Part shown: piece by piece, positions 1-10,228 of the stretch
How positions within the stretch are numbered: the first letter of the stretch is position 1
Layout of the letters: each line of letters begins with the position of its first letter
Assembly (NCBI RefSeq): GCF_030381805.1
Contig: NZ_JAUDRH010000001.1
Span: forward strand, 186,001 to 250,000
Length of the DNA stretch: 64,000 bases
Source: Chlorogloeopsis sp. ULAP01
Lineage (GTDB): Bacteria > Cyanobacteriota > Cyanobacteriia > Cyanobacteriales > Nostocaceae
Direction of reading: 5' to 3'
Position numbers and translations under genes: made by a program
The notes under the pieces: model-generated
What the model saw: the letters and a program-made list of their open reading frames with translations, nothing else
The model's database searches: none
Told to the model about the DNA's origin: nothing

Positions 1-360
1 ATCGATATCTTAAGAGGTGCAGATGTATTTATTTTACCTTCATTGGTAGAAGGTTTATCACTCTCCCTTTTAGAAGCAATGGCTTGTGGAATAGCGTGTA
101 TAGCTACAGATGTGGGTGCAGATGGAGAAGTATTAGAAAAGGGAGCAGGTGTAATTCTCAATCCTAAAACAGTGCGACCTCAACTGAGAACCCTCCTGCC
201 ACTATTTCAAGATCATCCTGAGTTAACAACTCTGCTCGGACAAAAAGCAAGAAAACGAGTATTAGAACGCTATACCCTCAGTAATAATGTGGCTGAATTA
301 GAAATACTTTATAAAGAAGTGATCCGGCAGCGAAGCGTACAATTTACTTGGGGTGCGTAA
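1..360 (+). CDS. Glycosyltransferase family 4, C-terminal end (5' end outside window)
   Basis: Frame 1 is open from the first base to the stop at 358-360, about 119 residues. It reads as the end of a GT-B fold glycosyltransferase: a strand-turn segment with the motif PSLVEGLSLSLLEAMACG, which is the nucleotide-sugar binding E-x7-E type motif of GT4 enzymes, then the usual C-terminal helices. Enzymes of this family transfer a sugar from a nucleotide-activated donor to a lipid or glycan acceptor in the cytoplasm, commonly for cell-surface polysaccharide. Substrate and acceptor cannot be told from this fragment. The next gene is over 360 bp away, so no operon partner is visible downstream. Confidence 0.85.
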   Translation: MDILRGADVFILPSLVEGLSLSLLEAMACGIACIATDVGADGEVLEKGAGVILNPKTVRPQLRTLLPLFQDHPELTTLLGQKARKRVLERYTLSNNVAELEILYKEVIRQRSVQFTWGA

Positions 361-725
361 ATGAGACGGCATCAGTAGTGTCATTTCTAGTATAGTAGTT
401 TTTCCAAAAAGTTTGAGACGAGCGATCGCATCACAGTATCTGGCATGATTCTGATTAGTGCGATTAAATTTTTTGCTAGTCAATAATGCAACATTTTAGC
501 CTTGCCGCACCAATAATCATGTGGTGCGTTACTATTAAACTCTCAAATCATTACATAGCCGTAATACACCTACTACTGTCCCCTTCCTCTTCAAGCACCC
601 CTACTTTTAGATTCTGCATCTTGGGGTAGAGGTGGTAAGGACTATGCCACGTGGTATATTCCAAAAATTAGGATCTCATGCGGTGTAGTCCAACCGCCAG
701 TAGAAATCAAAAGGTATACGCACTC
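361..725. other. Intergenic region, no gene seen
   Basis: About 365 bp between the glycosyltransferase end and the small HTH gene. Short frames here lack family features. One HIP1-related GCGATCGCA lies near 422-432. No convincing hairpin terminator was found; the promoter of the HTH-kinase operon should lie here. Confidence 0.4.
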
Positions 726-971
726 ATGCCTGCAATAGAACAGCCAAAGTTTGCAGAGTTGATTCGACAGACAAGAGCGCGTCTTGAACTCTCGCAATTT
801 GAATTTGTATCTTTGTTTCAAAGCGTTAACCGATGGGAGAAGGGGCGGACAAAGCTTTTATCGTTGGCTTTAAAACAAATTGAAGTGCTAGTGCATCCAA
901 TGGACGATCACGCCAAAGATCTGCTAGAAAAATACTTTCAGGGACAAGGAGTTAAAAACTGTGAACCCTGA
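726..971 (+). CDS. Small XRE-like helix-turn-helix protein with a shortened HTH
   Basis: 81 residues from the ATG at 726; an upstream in-frame ATG at 678 adds 16 unconserved residues, so 726 is preferred. The sequence resembles the short cyanobacterial HTH proteins often encoded just ahead of hybrid histidine kinases: N-terminal KFAELIRQTRARLELSQ, then SVNRWEKGRTK and LALKQIE. Compared with the family pattern as I remember it, about four residues are missing between LSQ and SVNRW, where helix 2 and the turn should be, so DNA binding may be impaired. The stop overlaps the GTG start of the kinase by 11 bp, which implies co-transcription and translational coupling. A role as regulator or output partner of the kinase is inference. 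Confidence 0.65.
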   Translation: MPAIEQPKFAELIRQTRARLELSQFEFVSLFQSVNRWEKGRTKLLSLALKQIEVLVHPMDDHAKDLLEKYFQGQGVKNCEP

Positions 972-3900
972 TGTCAAAGCAACTGTTCCTGAAGATTTAT
1001 TTATAGGTGGTGGAGAGATGGGAACGTTGATGCGATCGCACGATTGGTCGCAAACGTCCCTTGGTTGTGTTGAAAACTGGCCGCAAAGTCTGAAAACTGC
1101 TGTACGCATTATGTTAACCTCTCGCCAAGCCATGTTTGTCTGGTGGGGCGAGGAACTAATTAACCTTTACAATGACGCCTACAAAGCGATCGTTGGCGGC
1201 AAACATCCACAAGTGTTGGGGCAACCGGCTTCCTACGTGTGGCGTGAAATTTGGGATCAGGTTGGGCCTCGTGCCGAATCGGCGATGCTCACAAATGAAG
1301 GCACTTACGACGAATCGCTGCTACTGATCATGGAGCGGAACGGCTATCCGGAGGAAACTTATTACACGTTCTCCTATAGCCCGGTTCCTAACGACGAAGG
1401 TGGTACAGGTGGCATCATTTGCGCCAATACAGATGACACACAACGTATCATTGGTGAGCGCCAGTTGGTACTGCTGCGGGAATTGGCAGCTATGATGGCA
1501 GATGCACGCACGTTTGAGCAAGCTTGTACACTGAGTGCGAGTTGTCTAGAAACAAACCCCTACGACCTCCCCTTCGCGATGATTTATCTGGCCGATCCAG
1601 ATCAGCAGCGCGTCAATCTAGCTGCTACTTGCGGTATCGGACGGGAACATCCAGCAGTGCCTGAAACTGTCGCTGTTGATGCCGATGCAGTTTGGCCCTT
1701 TGCAGAAGTTCTCAAGAAGAATAAACCATGTTTAGTTTTTGATTTAGGATCATATTTTACTAACCTACCCACAGGTGCTTGGAAGCGGCAACCTCATCAG
1801 GCAATAGCTGTGCCGATAGCATCATCAGGTCAAAAAGGGCGAATGGGAATATTAGTTGTCGGGCTAAACCCGTTCAGGCTCTTTGACGATAATTATCAAA
1901 GATTTGTTGAGCTAATTTCAGCTCAAATCGCGGCTAGCATAGCTAATGCTCAAGCCTATGAAGAAGAACGTAAACGGGCAGAGGCACTAGCAGAAATTGA
2001 TCGGGCGAAAACTGTCTTCTTCAGCAACGTTTCTCATGAATTTCGTACCCCGTTAACTTTAATGCTAGGCCCTTTGGAGGATATTTTAGCTGCACATGGG
2101 GAATTGTCGAACGAACACCGACAACAGCTAGAACTAGTACATCGTAATAGCCTCCGCTTGCTCAAGCTTGTCAATACCCTGTTAGATTTTTCGCGGATTG
2201 AAGCAGGTAGGATTCAAGCGAGCTATAAACCTACTGATTTGGCTACATTGACTACGGAGTTATCGAGCGTATTTCGTTCTGCGATCGAGCGGGCAGGTTT
2301 GCGTTTAAATGTGGAGTGTGAACCGCTCCATGAACCTGTTTATGTTGATCGAGATATGTGGGAGAAAATTGTACTCAACTTGCTCTCGAACGCCTTCAAG
2401 TTCACCTTTGAGGGTGGAATTACGGTGCTGTTGCGTAATTTAGATAATAGTGTTGAACTAATTGTGCGAGATACGGGTACGGGAATTCCTGCTGCTGAGT
2501 TGCCGCATCTGTTTGAGCGTTTTCATCGCGTCCAAGGAGCAAGAGCGAGGACATACGAGGGTTCAGGAATTGGACTGGCTTTAGTACAAGAGCTAGCTCG
2601 CTTACATGGTGGGAGGGTGCAGGTTGAAAGTATTGAAGGAGAAGGATCTACATTTACGGTCATAATTCCTACTGGTACTGCTCATTTACCGCCCGATTCT
2701 ACATCCAATCGTGTCCAAACTAACTTAACTCCTGTCTCATCTGCACTTGGCGCGGCTCCCTACGTCGAAGAAGCCTTAAGATGGTTGCCAGAAGAGGCGG
2801 GAGATAGTGAACATATCTCCGTGTCCCCGCGTCCCCACCTCCCCGTGTCCTCTGACTCTGCCCGTATTCTCCTCGTTGACGATAATGCTGATATGCAGGA
2901 TTATGTCAAGCGGTTGTTGAGTAGTAGTTATCAGGTTGAGGCAGTAGGTGATGGCATGGCAGCCTTGCAGGCGATCGCTGATTGCCTGCCAGATTTAGTT
3001 CTCAGCGATGTGATGATGCCCGGCTTAGATGGCTTTGGCTTGTTGAAGGCGCTGCGGAGTGACGCTCGCACTCGCGAGTTACCCATCATCCTACTTTCAG
3101 CAAGAGCTGGAGAAGAGGCACAAATTGAAGGATTAGAAGCTGGTGCGGACGATTATTTGATTAAGCCTTTTAGTGCTAAAGAATTATTGGCTCGTGTTCG
3201 TGCTCATCTAGAAATGGCTCAACTGCGTCGGGAGGCAGCCCAGCGAGAGCAGGTTTTACGCACTGAAGCTGAAACGGCTCGCGATCAAGTTCATAATATC
3301 TTAGAAAGCATTACTGATGCGTTTGTGGCGTTTGATAGCCAATGGCGTTATACCTATGTGAATCAGGCTGCTGCCCAACTGTTAGGGCAATCGCCACAAG
3401 AATTGATTGGCAAACAAGTGTGGCAGGAGGTATTTCAGACAGAAGTTGGGGGGCTGGCATACCGGGAACTGCACCGAGCAGTGGCAGAACAAATTCCTGT
3501 CTGGTGGGAGGAGTTTGGTGAACCGATTGGGCGCTGGTTGGAAGTCAACGCTTACCCTTCTGCGGATGGAGTTGCGGTGTATTTTCGTGATATTTCCGAT
3601 CGCAAACAAGCAGAGGCAGCTTTAAAGGCAAGCGAAGAACGCTATCGGTGTTTGGCTGAGTTAATTCCGCAATTGGTGTGGACAGCCAGCCCAGAAGGAG
3701 TGTTGCTAGATGTCAATCAACGCTGGTTGGATTTCACTGGTTTAACGCTTGCCCAAGCAAAAACCGCAGGTTGGCAAGTGATTATCCATTCTGATGATAT
3801 ACCAACTCTCAGCCAGAATTGGACAGCAGCGCAACAAACAGGTACAAACTATCGAGCCGAAGGGCGGATGCGGCGGGCAGATGGTGTGTACCGATGGCAT

Positions 3901-5190
3901 TTACACCAAGCTGTGCCGCTAAAAGATGAGCAAGGGCAAATTATCAAATGGTTCGGCACAGCAACTGATATTGAAGAACAAAAACAATTGCAACAGCAGC
4001 GCGATCGCATTCTGCAACGAGAACAAGCCGCACGGGAAGAAGCCGAGGTAGCGAATCGGATCAAGGATGAATTTTTGGCAGTATTGTCCCATGAGTTGCG
4101 ATCGCCCCTAAATCCGATTTTGGGCTGGGCAAAACTACTCCTAGCTGGCAAGCTGGATGAGATAGCAACTCGTCGTGCTTTAGAGACAATCGAACGTAAT
4201 GCTAAATTACAAACCCAATTAATTGAAGATTTACTCGATGTCTCCCGCATTCTCCAGGGCAAGATGGTAATATCTCAGGTGAACTTGGCAACTACTATTG
4301 AGGCTGCTCTAGAAACGGTACGCTTGGCAGCCCAAGCCAAAGGTATTCAAATTCACAAAAACTTTGCCACCGATGTAGTAATTGTGTCTGGGGATTCTGC
4401 TCGTCTCCAGCAAATTGTCTGGAATTTACTCTCAAATGCCATTAAGTTTACTCCCTCAGGGGGAAGAGTCGAGATTTGGCTAGAGTGTATTGATTCATTT
4501 GCTCTGATTACGATTAAGGATACCGGCAAGGGCATTAGTTCAAAATTTTTGCCTTATGTTTTTGAATATTTTCGTCAGGAAGATGGTAAAACCACTCGAA
4601 AATTTGGGGGTTTGGGATTGGGATTAGCAATTGTCCGTCACCTGAGTGAGTTGCATGGAGGAACAGTTAAGGTAGAAAGTCAGGGTGAGGGAATGGGTGC
4701 GATATTTAGGGTGAAATTACCGTTAATGAAGGTTGTTGAAGAGAAAAATCAAGATAATCTCACCTCTATCAGCACCTTTGATTTTAGTCAACTGCAAATT
4801 CTTATCGTTGATGATGAAGCCGATATGCGAGACTTGGTACTCACCATTTTGGAACAGTATGGGGCGCGGGTGAGTGTTGCCGCATCAGCAACTGAGGCTT
4901 TGACTCTGCTGGAGTGCTTCCAGCCTGACATATTGATTAGCGACATTGGAATGCCCGATATCGACGGCTATATGCTGATGCAAGAAATTAGGAAGCGATC
5001 GCCCAAACAAGGAGGATTAATTGGGGCGATCGCGCTGACTGCCTACGCCGCAGAATACGATCAAAAGCAAGCTCTGCAAGCAGGTTTTCAACAACATCTA
5101 GCAAAACCTATTGAACCAGAGGAATTAGCTCAGGCGATCGTGGCATTGATTGAAAGAATGGATGAGCAAAAAGAACGTGGCAATATTTGA
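961..5190 (+). CDS. Hybrid sensor histidine kinase with two kinase cores and two receiver domains
   Basis: 1409 residues from a GTG at 961. Domain order by eye: PAS-like sensor (about 25-160), GAF (about 165-335), HisKA with phospho-acceptor His359 in SNVSHEFRTP, HATPase (N box LNLLSNAFKF, G box GSGIGLALVQ), receiver with Asp683 in LSDVMMPGLDG, two PAS domains (about 780-885 and 895-1005), second HisKA with His1044 in LSHELRSPLNP, second HATPase (NLLSNAIKF, GLGLGLAIVR), and a C-terminal receiver with Asp1328 in ISDIGMPDIDG. No transmembrane segment is evident, so it is probably cytosolic. All phosphorelay residues are present. It is translated in overlap with the small HTH gene; no stand-alone response regulator is adjacent. 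The signal is unknown. Confidence 0.93.
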   Translation: MNPDVKATVPEDLFIGGGEMGTLMRSHDWSQTSLGCVENWPQSLKTAVRIMLTSRQAMFVWWGEELINLYNDAYKAIVGGKHPQVLGQPASYVWREIWDQVGPRAESAMLTNEGTYDESLLLIMERNGYPEETYYTFSYSPVPNDEGGTGGIICANTDDTQRIIGERQLVLLRELAAMMADARTFEQACTLSASCLETNPYDLPFAMIYLADPDQQRVNLAATCGIGREHPAVPETVAVDADAVWPFAEVLKKNKPCLVFDLGSYFTNLPTGAWKRQPHQAIAVPIASSGQKGRMGILVVGLNPFRLFDDNYQRFVELISAQIAASIANAQAYEEERKRAEALAEIDRAKTVFFSNVSHEFRTPLTLMLGPLEDILAAHGELSNEHRQQLELVHRNSLRLLKLVNTLLDFSRIEAGRIQASYKPTDLATLTTELSSVFRSAIERAGLRLNVECEPLHEPVYVDRDMWEKIVLNLLSNAFKFTFEGGITVLLRNLDNSVELIVRDTGTGIPAAELPHLFERFHRVQGARARTYEGSGIGLALVQELARLHGGRVQVESIEGEGSTFTVIIPTGTAHLPPDSTSNRVQTNLTPVSSALGAAPYVEEALRWLPEEAGDSEHISVSPRPHLPVSSDSARILLVDDNADMQDYVKRLLSSSYQVEAVGDGMAALQAIADCLPDLVLSDVMMPGLDGFGLLKALRSDARTRELPIILLSARAGEEAQIEGLEAGADDYLIKPFSAKELLARVRAHLEMAQLRREAAQREQVLRTEAETARDQVHNILESITDAFVAFDSQWRYTYVNQAAAQLLGQSPQELIGKQVWQEVFQTEVGGLAYRELHRAVAEQIPVWWEEFGEPIGRWLEVNAYPSADGVAVYFRDISDRKQAEAALKASEERYRCLAELIPQLVWTASPEGVLLDVNQRWLDFTGLTLAQAKTAGWQVIIHSDDIPTLSQNWTAAQQTGTNYRAEGRMRRADGVYRWHLHQAVPLKDEQGQIIKWFGTATDIEEQKQLQQQRDRILQREQAAREEAEVANRIKDEFLAVLSHELRSPLNPILGWAKLLLAGKLDEIATRRALETIERNAKLQTQLIEDLLDVSRILQGKMVISQVNLATTIEAALETVRLAAQAKGIQIHKNFATDVVIVSGDSARLQQIVWNLLSNAIKFTPSGGRVEIWLECIDSFALITIKDTGKGISSKFLPYVFEYFRQEDGKTTRKFGGLGLGLAIVRHLSELHGGTVKVESQGEGMGAIFRVKLPLMKVVEEKNQDNLTSISTFDFSQLQILIVDDEADMRDLVLTILEQYGARVSVAASATEALTLLECFQPDILISDIGMPDIDGYMLMQEIRKRSPKQGGLIGAIALTAYAAEYDQKQALQAGFQQHLAKPIEPEELAQAIVALIERMDEQKERGNI

Positions 5191-5198
5191 AATATAAC

Positions 5199-5227
5199 AG
5201 CGTCATACCTTGAAGGGATATGGCGCT
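5199..5227. terminator. Hairpin between convergent kinase and PRC-barrel genes
   Basis: The arms AGCGTCATA and TATGGCGCT pair over nine positions with one G-T wobble, around a short loop. It lies 9 bp past the kinase stop and 32 bp before the PRC-barrel stop, so it may serve both strands. No long T-run follows on either side. Confidence 0.45.
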
Positions 5228-5259
5228 GGGCTTACGGCAGTTAAGCTACAGGAGTAACT

Positions 5260-6246
5260 TTAATAGCCGCCTTCTTCTTCGTATTCTGGCTGTCTCTCTT
5301 TAACTTTCTTCGGGATGTTTATCGGTTTTGGCGGTTCATCATCCCAAGCGTCGCGATTGAGATCGTCGTCGTAGTCGTCGTAATCTTCGGCGTATGACTT
5401 ATTGTTGTAAGCCGGAGGTTCGTAGGGTTGTGCCTGGTATCTATCTTTACCTGTTGCCTCACTCCAATTGTCTTCTTCTTCCTCTTCGTAGCGAATCGAC
5501 TCGTAGGCTCTCGCTTCCATGACTCGCCGTTGAGGAGGGCGTTCTTCTTCATAATAATCTTCGTCCCATTCTTGGGCGACGGGTTCGGGTGCGCGAACTT
5601 TTGGCTTAATTGGCTCGATTGGTACTCCACTTGGTAGTTGATTTGGTGGTGCAATTGCACGGGGAGCATAGTCGTATCCTTCAGCTTCTTCCCGCTCCCA
5701 CGGCGCTCTGCCGATACCAAGACGCTCTAGTATACCAACAGTCAATTGGACGACACGCTCTTCGGCTCCTTCAAATACAATTAACCTGTTGGGACCTGTA
5801 CTGACAATCTCATCTACTGATAACTCGTAGGTACTCAAGAAAGAGTCAGGAATTTGCGGCACTCCCAAAGATGCAACGACAATGGAGTAAATCTTACCTG
5901 TTTCTCCATTAAATTTGAAACCTCGGACTCTACCTAATACTTCACCTGTTTCGGTAATAACTTCCCAGTTGATCAGGTTACTGTAGGCTTCAACTTCAAT
6001 ATCTTCGATGACATCCTCGTTATCAACCAGAATTACATCCCCGATCTGGTTGATGTTGCTCAGGTACATATAGCGCGGTATGCCAGAGACGGAGATCAGG
6101 CTATCTCGCAAACCAAGAGCCACAACCTCTCGCTGATCTACATCTACCCAGACTTGATTGACTATTCCCAGTCGCTTGCCATTGTCACGGGTGATTACCT
6201 GAGTATTTAAAATATCGGAACGCCTAATTACTTGTTCAGAGGTCAT
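5260..6246 (-). CDS. PRC-barrel domain protein
   Basis: 328 residues. The N-terminal half contains two PRC-barrel-like beta segments (about residues 6-80, VITRDNGKRLGIVNQVWVD, and 90-170, VITETGEVLGRVRGFKF). PRC barrels are small beta folds found in RimM and in the photosynthetic reaction centre H subunit and usually mediate protein or RNA contacts. The C-terminal half (about 185-328) is acidic, Pro-, Tyr- and Asp/Glu-rich and probably disordered. It starts 58 bp downstream of the smc stop on the same strand and may be co-transcribed with it. No enzymatic motif is seen. The exact function in cyanobacteria is unknown to me; the family assignment is firm. Confidence 0.8.
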   Translation of the reverse strand: MTSEQVIRRSDILNTQVITRDNGKRLGIVNQVWVDVDQREVVALGLRDSLISVSGIPRYMYLSNINQIGDVILVDNEDVIEDIEVEAYSNLINWEVITETGEVLGRVRGFKFNGETGKIYSIVVASLGVPQIPDSFLSTYELSVDEIVSTGPNRLIVFEGAEERVVQLTVGILERLGIGRAPWEREEAEGYDYAPRAIAPPNQLPSGVPIEPIKPKVRAPEPVAQEWDEDYYEEERPPQRRVMEARAYESIRYEEEEEDNWSEATGKDRYQAQPYEPPAYNNKSYAEDYDDYDDDLNRDAWDDEPPKPINIPKKVKERQPEYEEEGGY

Positions 6247-6304
6247 TCTATACGGAGTCCTGATCTCGAATCCGGTTTATCTATACACTATTATTAACAA
6301 AAAT

Positions 6305-9300
6305 TCAAGCAGATGTATTGGAGGATTGTAACTTGATACCCAAAACTTGAGTAAAAGCTCCTCTCGCTTGAGTAACGCCAATTGTGCGTTCGGCTGATTC
6401 TATCATCGGGCGGCGCAAACTCACAACTATAAATTGTGCTTGTTGCGCCTGTTGTTTAATCATTTTAGCTAATCGTTCCACATTTGCCCCATCCAGAAAC
6501 ATATCTACTTCGTCAAACGCATAAAATGGTGATGGACGATATCTTTGCAGGGCAAAAATAAAGCTTAAAGCTGTTAAAGATTTTTCTCCTCCAGACATGG
6601 AAGCCAGGCGTTGTACTGGTTTGCCTTTAGGGTGTGCAACTAAGTTAAGTCCGCTATTAAACGGATCTTCTGGATTGTCGAGTTGTAAATAACCGTCACC
6701 TTCAGAAAGAGTTGCAAAAATTGATTTAAAGTTTTCATTTACAGCGTCAAAAGCTTCTTGAAAAGCGCGTTGTCGTAAAGTCGTAAAATTCTCAATTCGC
6801 AACAATAATTCTGTTCTTTCTGCTTCTAGTGTCTGTAATTTTTGACTGAGTTCTTCTAACCGTTTTTGGGTGCGTTCATATTGTTCTAACGCCAGCATAT
6901 TAACTGGTTCCATCGCTTGCAAGCGTTTGGAAAGCGATCGCAATTCTTTTTGCAATTCTTCTAAATCTACTTTATCTGGCACCTCTGGCAAGGGAGATGG
7001 CAAGTCTGCCGCGACTGTTTGCAATTGTGCTTGCACGTTGGCTAGTTCTTCTCGTCTTGTTAGCTGAGTTTCTTGTAGTTTTTGCAGTTCCCACTCTAAT
7101 TGTTGCTGACGCAGCAAGTTGGAGCGTAATTCAGCTTCTGTGCGATCGCGTTTTTGTTTTTCTTCTCCCAAATTCTGTTCCATCTGCGCCAAGGCAGCGC
7201 GGGTTTGGATAATTTGCTCGTCAATTTTATTTATTTCACCACAGACGCGAGCAATCGTGTCTCTACAAGATGTTTGCTGCGTTTGATATTCTGCGATTCG
7301 CTGTTCGGCTTCTTGAATTTTCTCTTGCAATCTTTGTTGTTGATTTTCCAGGTTTTTGAGGTGTTGTTCTGCCTCTCGTAAAGCTTGCTCTTGCTGTTGC
7401 AATTGTTGCTCTTGAGTTTTAATTGTCGCTTGGATTTGTTGCCATTCTTGGGGAGTTTGGGAAGCTTCCAATTCTGCCAAGGTGTGGCGTAATTGTTGCA
7501 ATTGCTGCTCTTGAGTCGGTAATTCCCGGTCTAAAACTTCGAGGCGAGATTGGGCAGTGGCAAATTTCTCGCTGTTTTGAGCAAGTTGTGATCCCGTTGT
7601 TTCTAATTGAGATGTCAAAGTTTTAACTTCTTTTTGCAACTGTTCCAGCAGCAATTGCTGTTCCCGTCGTTTGCCTCGTGCTTCTGTCACCTCTTGCGAT
7701 AATTCTTTTGCTCTAGTCGAAAGAGATGCGATCGCCTCGGTACAACGCTCTAAAACTCTCTCAATATCTATCAACCGCTTTTTCAGCGCCCCTACTTCTT
7801 CAGATTCCGCCGCTTCCACACTGCCAAATCGCAACGCCGAACGCTGGGTAATGCTACCACCAGTCATGGCGCCGCTAGTTTCTAGCAATTCTCCATCCAA
7901 AGTCACAATCCGATATAAGCCCAGATTGCTACGTGCTTGTTCCAGATTGGCAAATACGACTGTGTTACCAAAAACGTAATTGAACACGTCTTTATAGCGG
8001 CGATCGCAATCAACTAAGTTAACAGCATAATCTACGAAACCCTTAGCATAACGCAGCGTAAAATCTTGATTAATTTTCGGGGCATGAATCTTATTTAACG
8101 GTAAAAAAGTCGCTCTCCCCGCCCGTTTTTGTTTAAGCAGTTCAATTCCGGCAGCGGCAATTGAATCATCTTCCACAACAATATGCCCCAACCGCGCACC
8201 AGCAGCAATTTCCAACGCCAATTGATAGCGGGGTTCCACCCTTCCCAACTGAACAACTAACCCACAAATACCAGATATTCCCGCTTGCAGGATGACTTTG
8301 CTGGCACCAGTTCCTTGCACTTCTTGCTGTGCTTGGGCTTGCGCTTCTAATTTATCCAACTGGCGTTGTTTCTCTCGCTGTTCTTGCAACAAGCGTTTTT
8401 GAGTATCTTGTTGGATTTGCAATTCTTGTTCTGTAGCAGCTAAATCTTGCGCTAAATTCTGGATAGGTTCAGTGGCAGCATTAAATTCCGTTTCTAAGCG
8501 AGTACACTCAGCTTGTTTTTGGGCTAATTGCGGTTCTAAAGTTTGTATGAGTCGAGTTTGTTCTTGAATTTGCTCCTGTAGTTGGCGATCGCGTTCCCGT
8601 AGTTGGGCTTGTTCTGTGCGCTGGGGTTCGAGTGTTTGTAGTAAAGCTTCGATTTGGCGGTTGAGTGCAGTTTGTTGTTGTACCCAAGCCTCGGAAGCAG
8701 AAGCAATTTCCGCAGCTGCTTGGCGAGAACTTTCTAAGACTTGTTGGGCTTGATCCCGTTGTTGTTGGTAAGAAGCGACATTTTGCGTCTGCTGCTGTTG
8801 TTGTTGTGCCAGTTGTTCTATAGTTTGCTGATACTGTTGGATTTCTTGCTGAGTTTGAGCCAGACGCTTGACTGTTTCTTGAGAAGTAGTTTCTAGTTCC
8901 GATTGCTGACGCTGGAGTTGTTTGCGTTCTGCTTCTTGATTCGCAAGAGCAGATTGTACCGCTAAAAGTTCATCTTCTCCCAATGCTTTGACACGGGCAT
9001 TAAGTTGATCTAGTTCAGCAGTTTTTTGAGTAATTTCTGTATTTAGGGATGTGAGTTGTTCTGTAAGTTCTGTGGAAGTGCGATCGCCTGCTTGAATTTG
9101 GGTAGCTAAATTTTCTTGTTGATTTTGCAGGGTACGCCACGACAAAACAGCTTCCCACTTTTGTTTTTCCAGAAATTCAGTGCGGAGTTTTTGGTATTTT
9201 TCGGCTTTAGTTTTGTCTTGAGAGAGGCGATCGCACTGGGCGGTTAATTCTGTCTCAATAATTCGGCAGCTATCTTCTTTTTCTTTAACTTCTTCTAAAG

Positions 9301-9976
9301 TTTCTTTCGCTTGGTTAATTTTACGGTCAAATGCTGCTACTCCTGCCAATTCATCAATAATTTCTCGCCTCTCGCGCTGATTCATGGAAATAATGCTGGT
9401 GACGTCCCCTTGGAGAACAACGTTGTATCCTTCAGGGTAAACACGCAGACGCTCTAGTTCTCCATGTAACTCACTTAGCGTACAAGAAACACCGTTAATA
9501 GAATAATTTGATGTGTAAGTACCTTGGGGAGTCACTCGCAGCTTTCTAGTAACACACCAGTCATTACCAGGTGTAGCGCGGATTTTCTCGCGGCGATTTT
9601 TTTCGTCTTCCGTCTGTTGCTGTTCTTCTTCTGTTTCTACTTCAGGGGTATCAATCTCTACAGTAGAGACAATCGGTTCGCTGTCTAAAAGTTCATCTGG
9701 CTCATGATCTGATAAATCAAACGTCACCGTCACACTAGCTTCAACAGTGGCGCGGGATTTACTAGTTTGAGTAGTGTTAACCAAGTCAGGTAAGCGATCG
9801 GCTCGCATTCCCTTAGAGCTAGCAAGCCCCAAACAAAATAGTAACGAGTCTAGAATATTCGATTTGCCCGAACCATTTGGCCCAGAGACGACAGTAAACC
9901 CCGGCAGTAGTGGCACAGAGGTTGTACCGCCGAAGGATTTGAAATTTGTGAGTTCAACGCGCTTTATATGTACCAT
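6305..9976 (-). CDS. smc: Chromosome segregation protein SMC
   Basis: 1223 residues, normal for bacterial SMC. Walker A is at residues 32-39 (GPNGSGKS). Two long Gln/Glu-rich coiled-coil arms (about 170-530 and 690-1030) flank a hinge with the conserved GAMTGGS at its end. The C-terminal head has the signature LASMSGGEKSL followed by a Walker B ending in DEVDMFLDGAN. SMC dimers are the ATP-driven core of condensin and organise and segregate the chromosome with ScpA/ScpB, neither of which is in the window. An acidic insertion of about 50 residues, rich in Glu and Thr (about 90-135), lies in the N-terminal head and is larger than in the Bacillus protein as I remember it. The frame is intact. 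Confidence 0.97.
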   Translation of the reverse strand: MVHIKRVELTNFKSFGGTTSVPLLPGFTVVSGPNGSGKSNILDSLLFCLGLASSKGMRADRLPDLVNTTQTSKSRATVEASVTVTFDLSDHEPDELLDSEPIVSTVEIDTPEVETEEEQQQTEDEKNRREKIRATPGNDWCVTRKLRVTPQGTYTSNYSINGVSCTLSELHGELERLRVYPEGYNVVLQGDVTSIISMNQRERREIIDELAGVAAFDRKINQAKETLEEVKEKEDSCRIIETELTAQCDRLSQDKTKAEKYQKLRTEFLEKQKWEAVLSWRTLQNQQENLATQIQAGDRTSTELTEQLTSLNTEITQKTAELDQLNARVKALGEDELLAVQSALANQEAERKQLQRQQSELETTSQETVKRLAQTQQEIQQYQQTIEQLAQQQQQQTQNVASYQQQRDQAQQVLESSRQAAAEIASASEAWVQQQTALNRQIEALLQTLEPQRTEQAQLRERDRQLQEQIQEQTRLIQTLEPQLAQKQAECTRLETEFNAATEPIQNLAQDLAATEQELQIQQDTQKRLLQEQREKQRQLDKLEAQAQAQQEVQGTGASKVILQAGISGICGLVVQLGRVEPRYQLALEIAAGARLGHIVVEDDSIAAAGIELLKQKRAGRATFLPLNKIHAPKINQDFTLRYAKGFVDYAVNLVDCDRRYKDVFNYVFGNTVVFANLEQARSNLGLYRIVTLDGELLETSGAMTGGSITQRSALRFGSVEAAESEEVGALKKRLIDIERVLERCTEAIASLSTRAKELSQEVTEARGKRREQQLLLEQLQKEVKTLTSQLETTGSQLAQNSEKFATAQSRLEVLDRELPTQEQQLQQLRHTLAELEASQTPQEWQQIQATIKTQEQQLQQQEQALREAEQHLKNLENQQQRLQEKIQEAEQRIAEYQTQQTSCRDTIARVCGEINKIDEQIIQTRAALAQMEQNLGEEKQKRDRTEAELRSNLLRQQQLEWELQKLQETQLTRREELANVQAQLQTVAADLPSPLPEVPDKVDLEELQKELRSLSKRLQAMEPVNMLALEQYERTQKRLEELSQKLQTLEAERTELLLRIENFTTLRQRAFQEAFDAVNENFKSIFATLSEGDGYLQLDNPEDPFNSGLNLVAHPKGKPVQRLASMSGGEKSLTALSFIFALQRYRPSPFYAFDEVDMFLDGANVERLAKMIKQQAQQAQFIVVSLRRPMIESAERTIGVTQARGAFTQVLGIKLQSSNTSA

Positions 9977-10228
9977 AGGCGCTGTTTTTCTGGGCTAATG
10001 AGTTCAAGTGTACCAATAAAGATATTAAGCGATAAGAAAATCAAGATTATAACGGTTTTAGATTTGGTTAAGCATAGAATTTCATAGAAGGCTTTGTGCT
10101 TCTACAGCGTAATGGACATAATCGAGAATCGCTATATTAATCGTCAAGATTTAATATCAATTCTCCAAAATCGTTTTATACAACATTATTCTCCGCGTCA
10201 ACTAAATCACATCACCAGCGATCGCTCC

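Noticed and set aside
3849..4262. 137-codon minus-strand frame inside the hybrid kinase gene
   Set aside because: It is antisense to the second HisKA domain, which is clearly conserved on the plus strand; the translation is Ser/Arg-rich shadow sequence.
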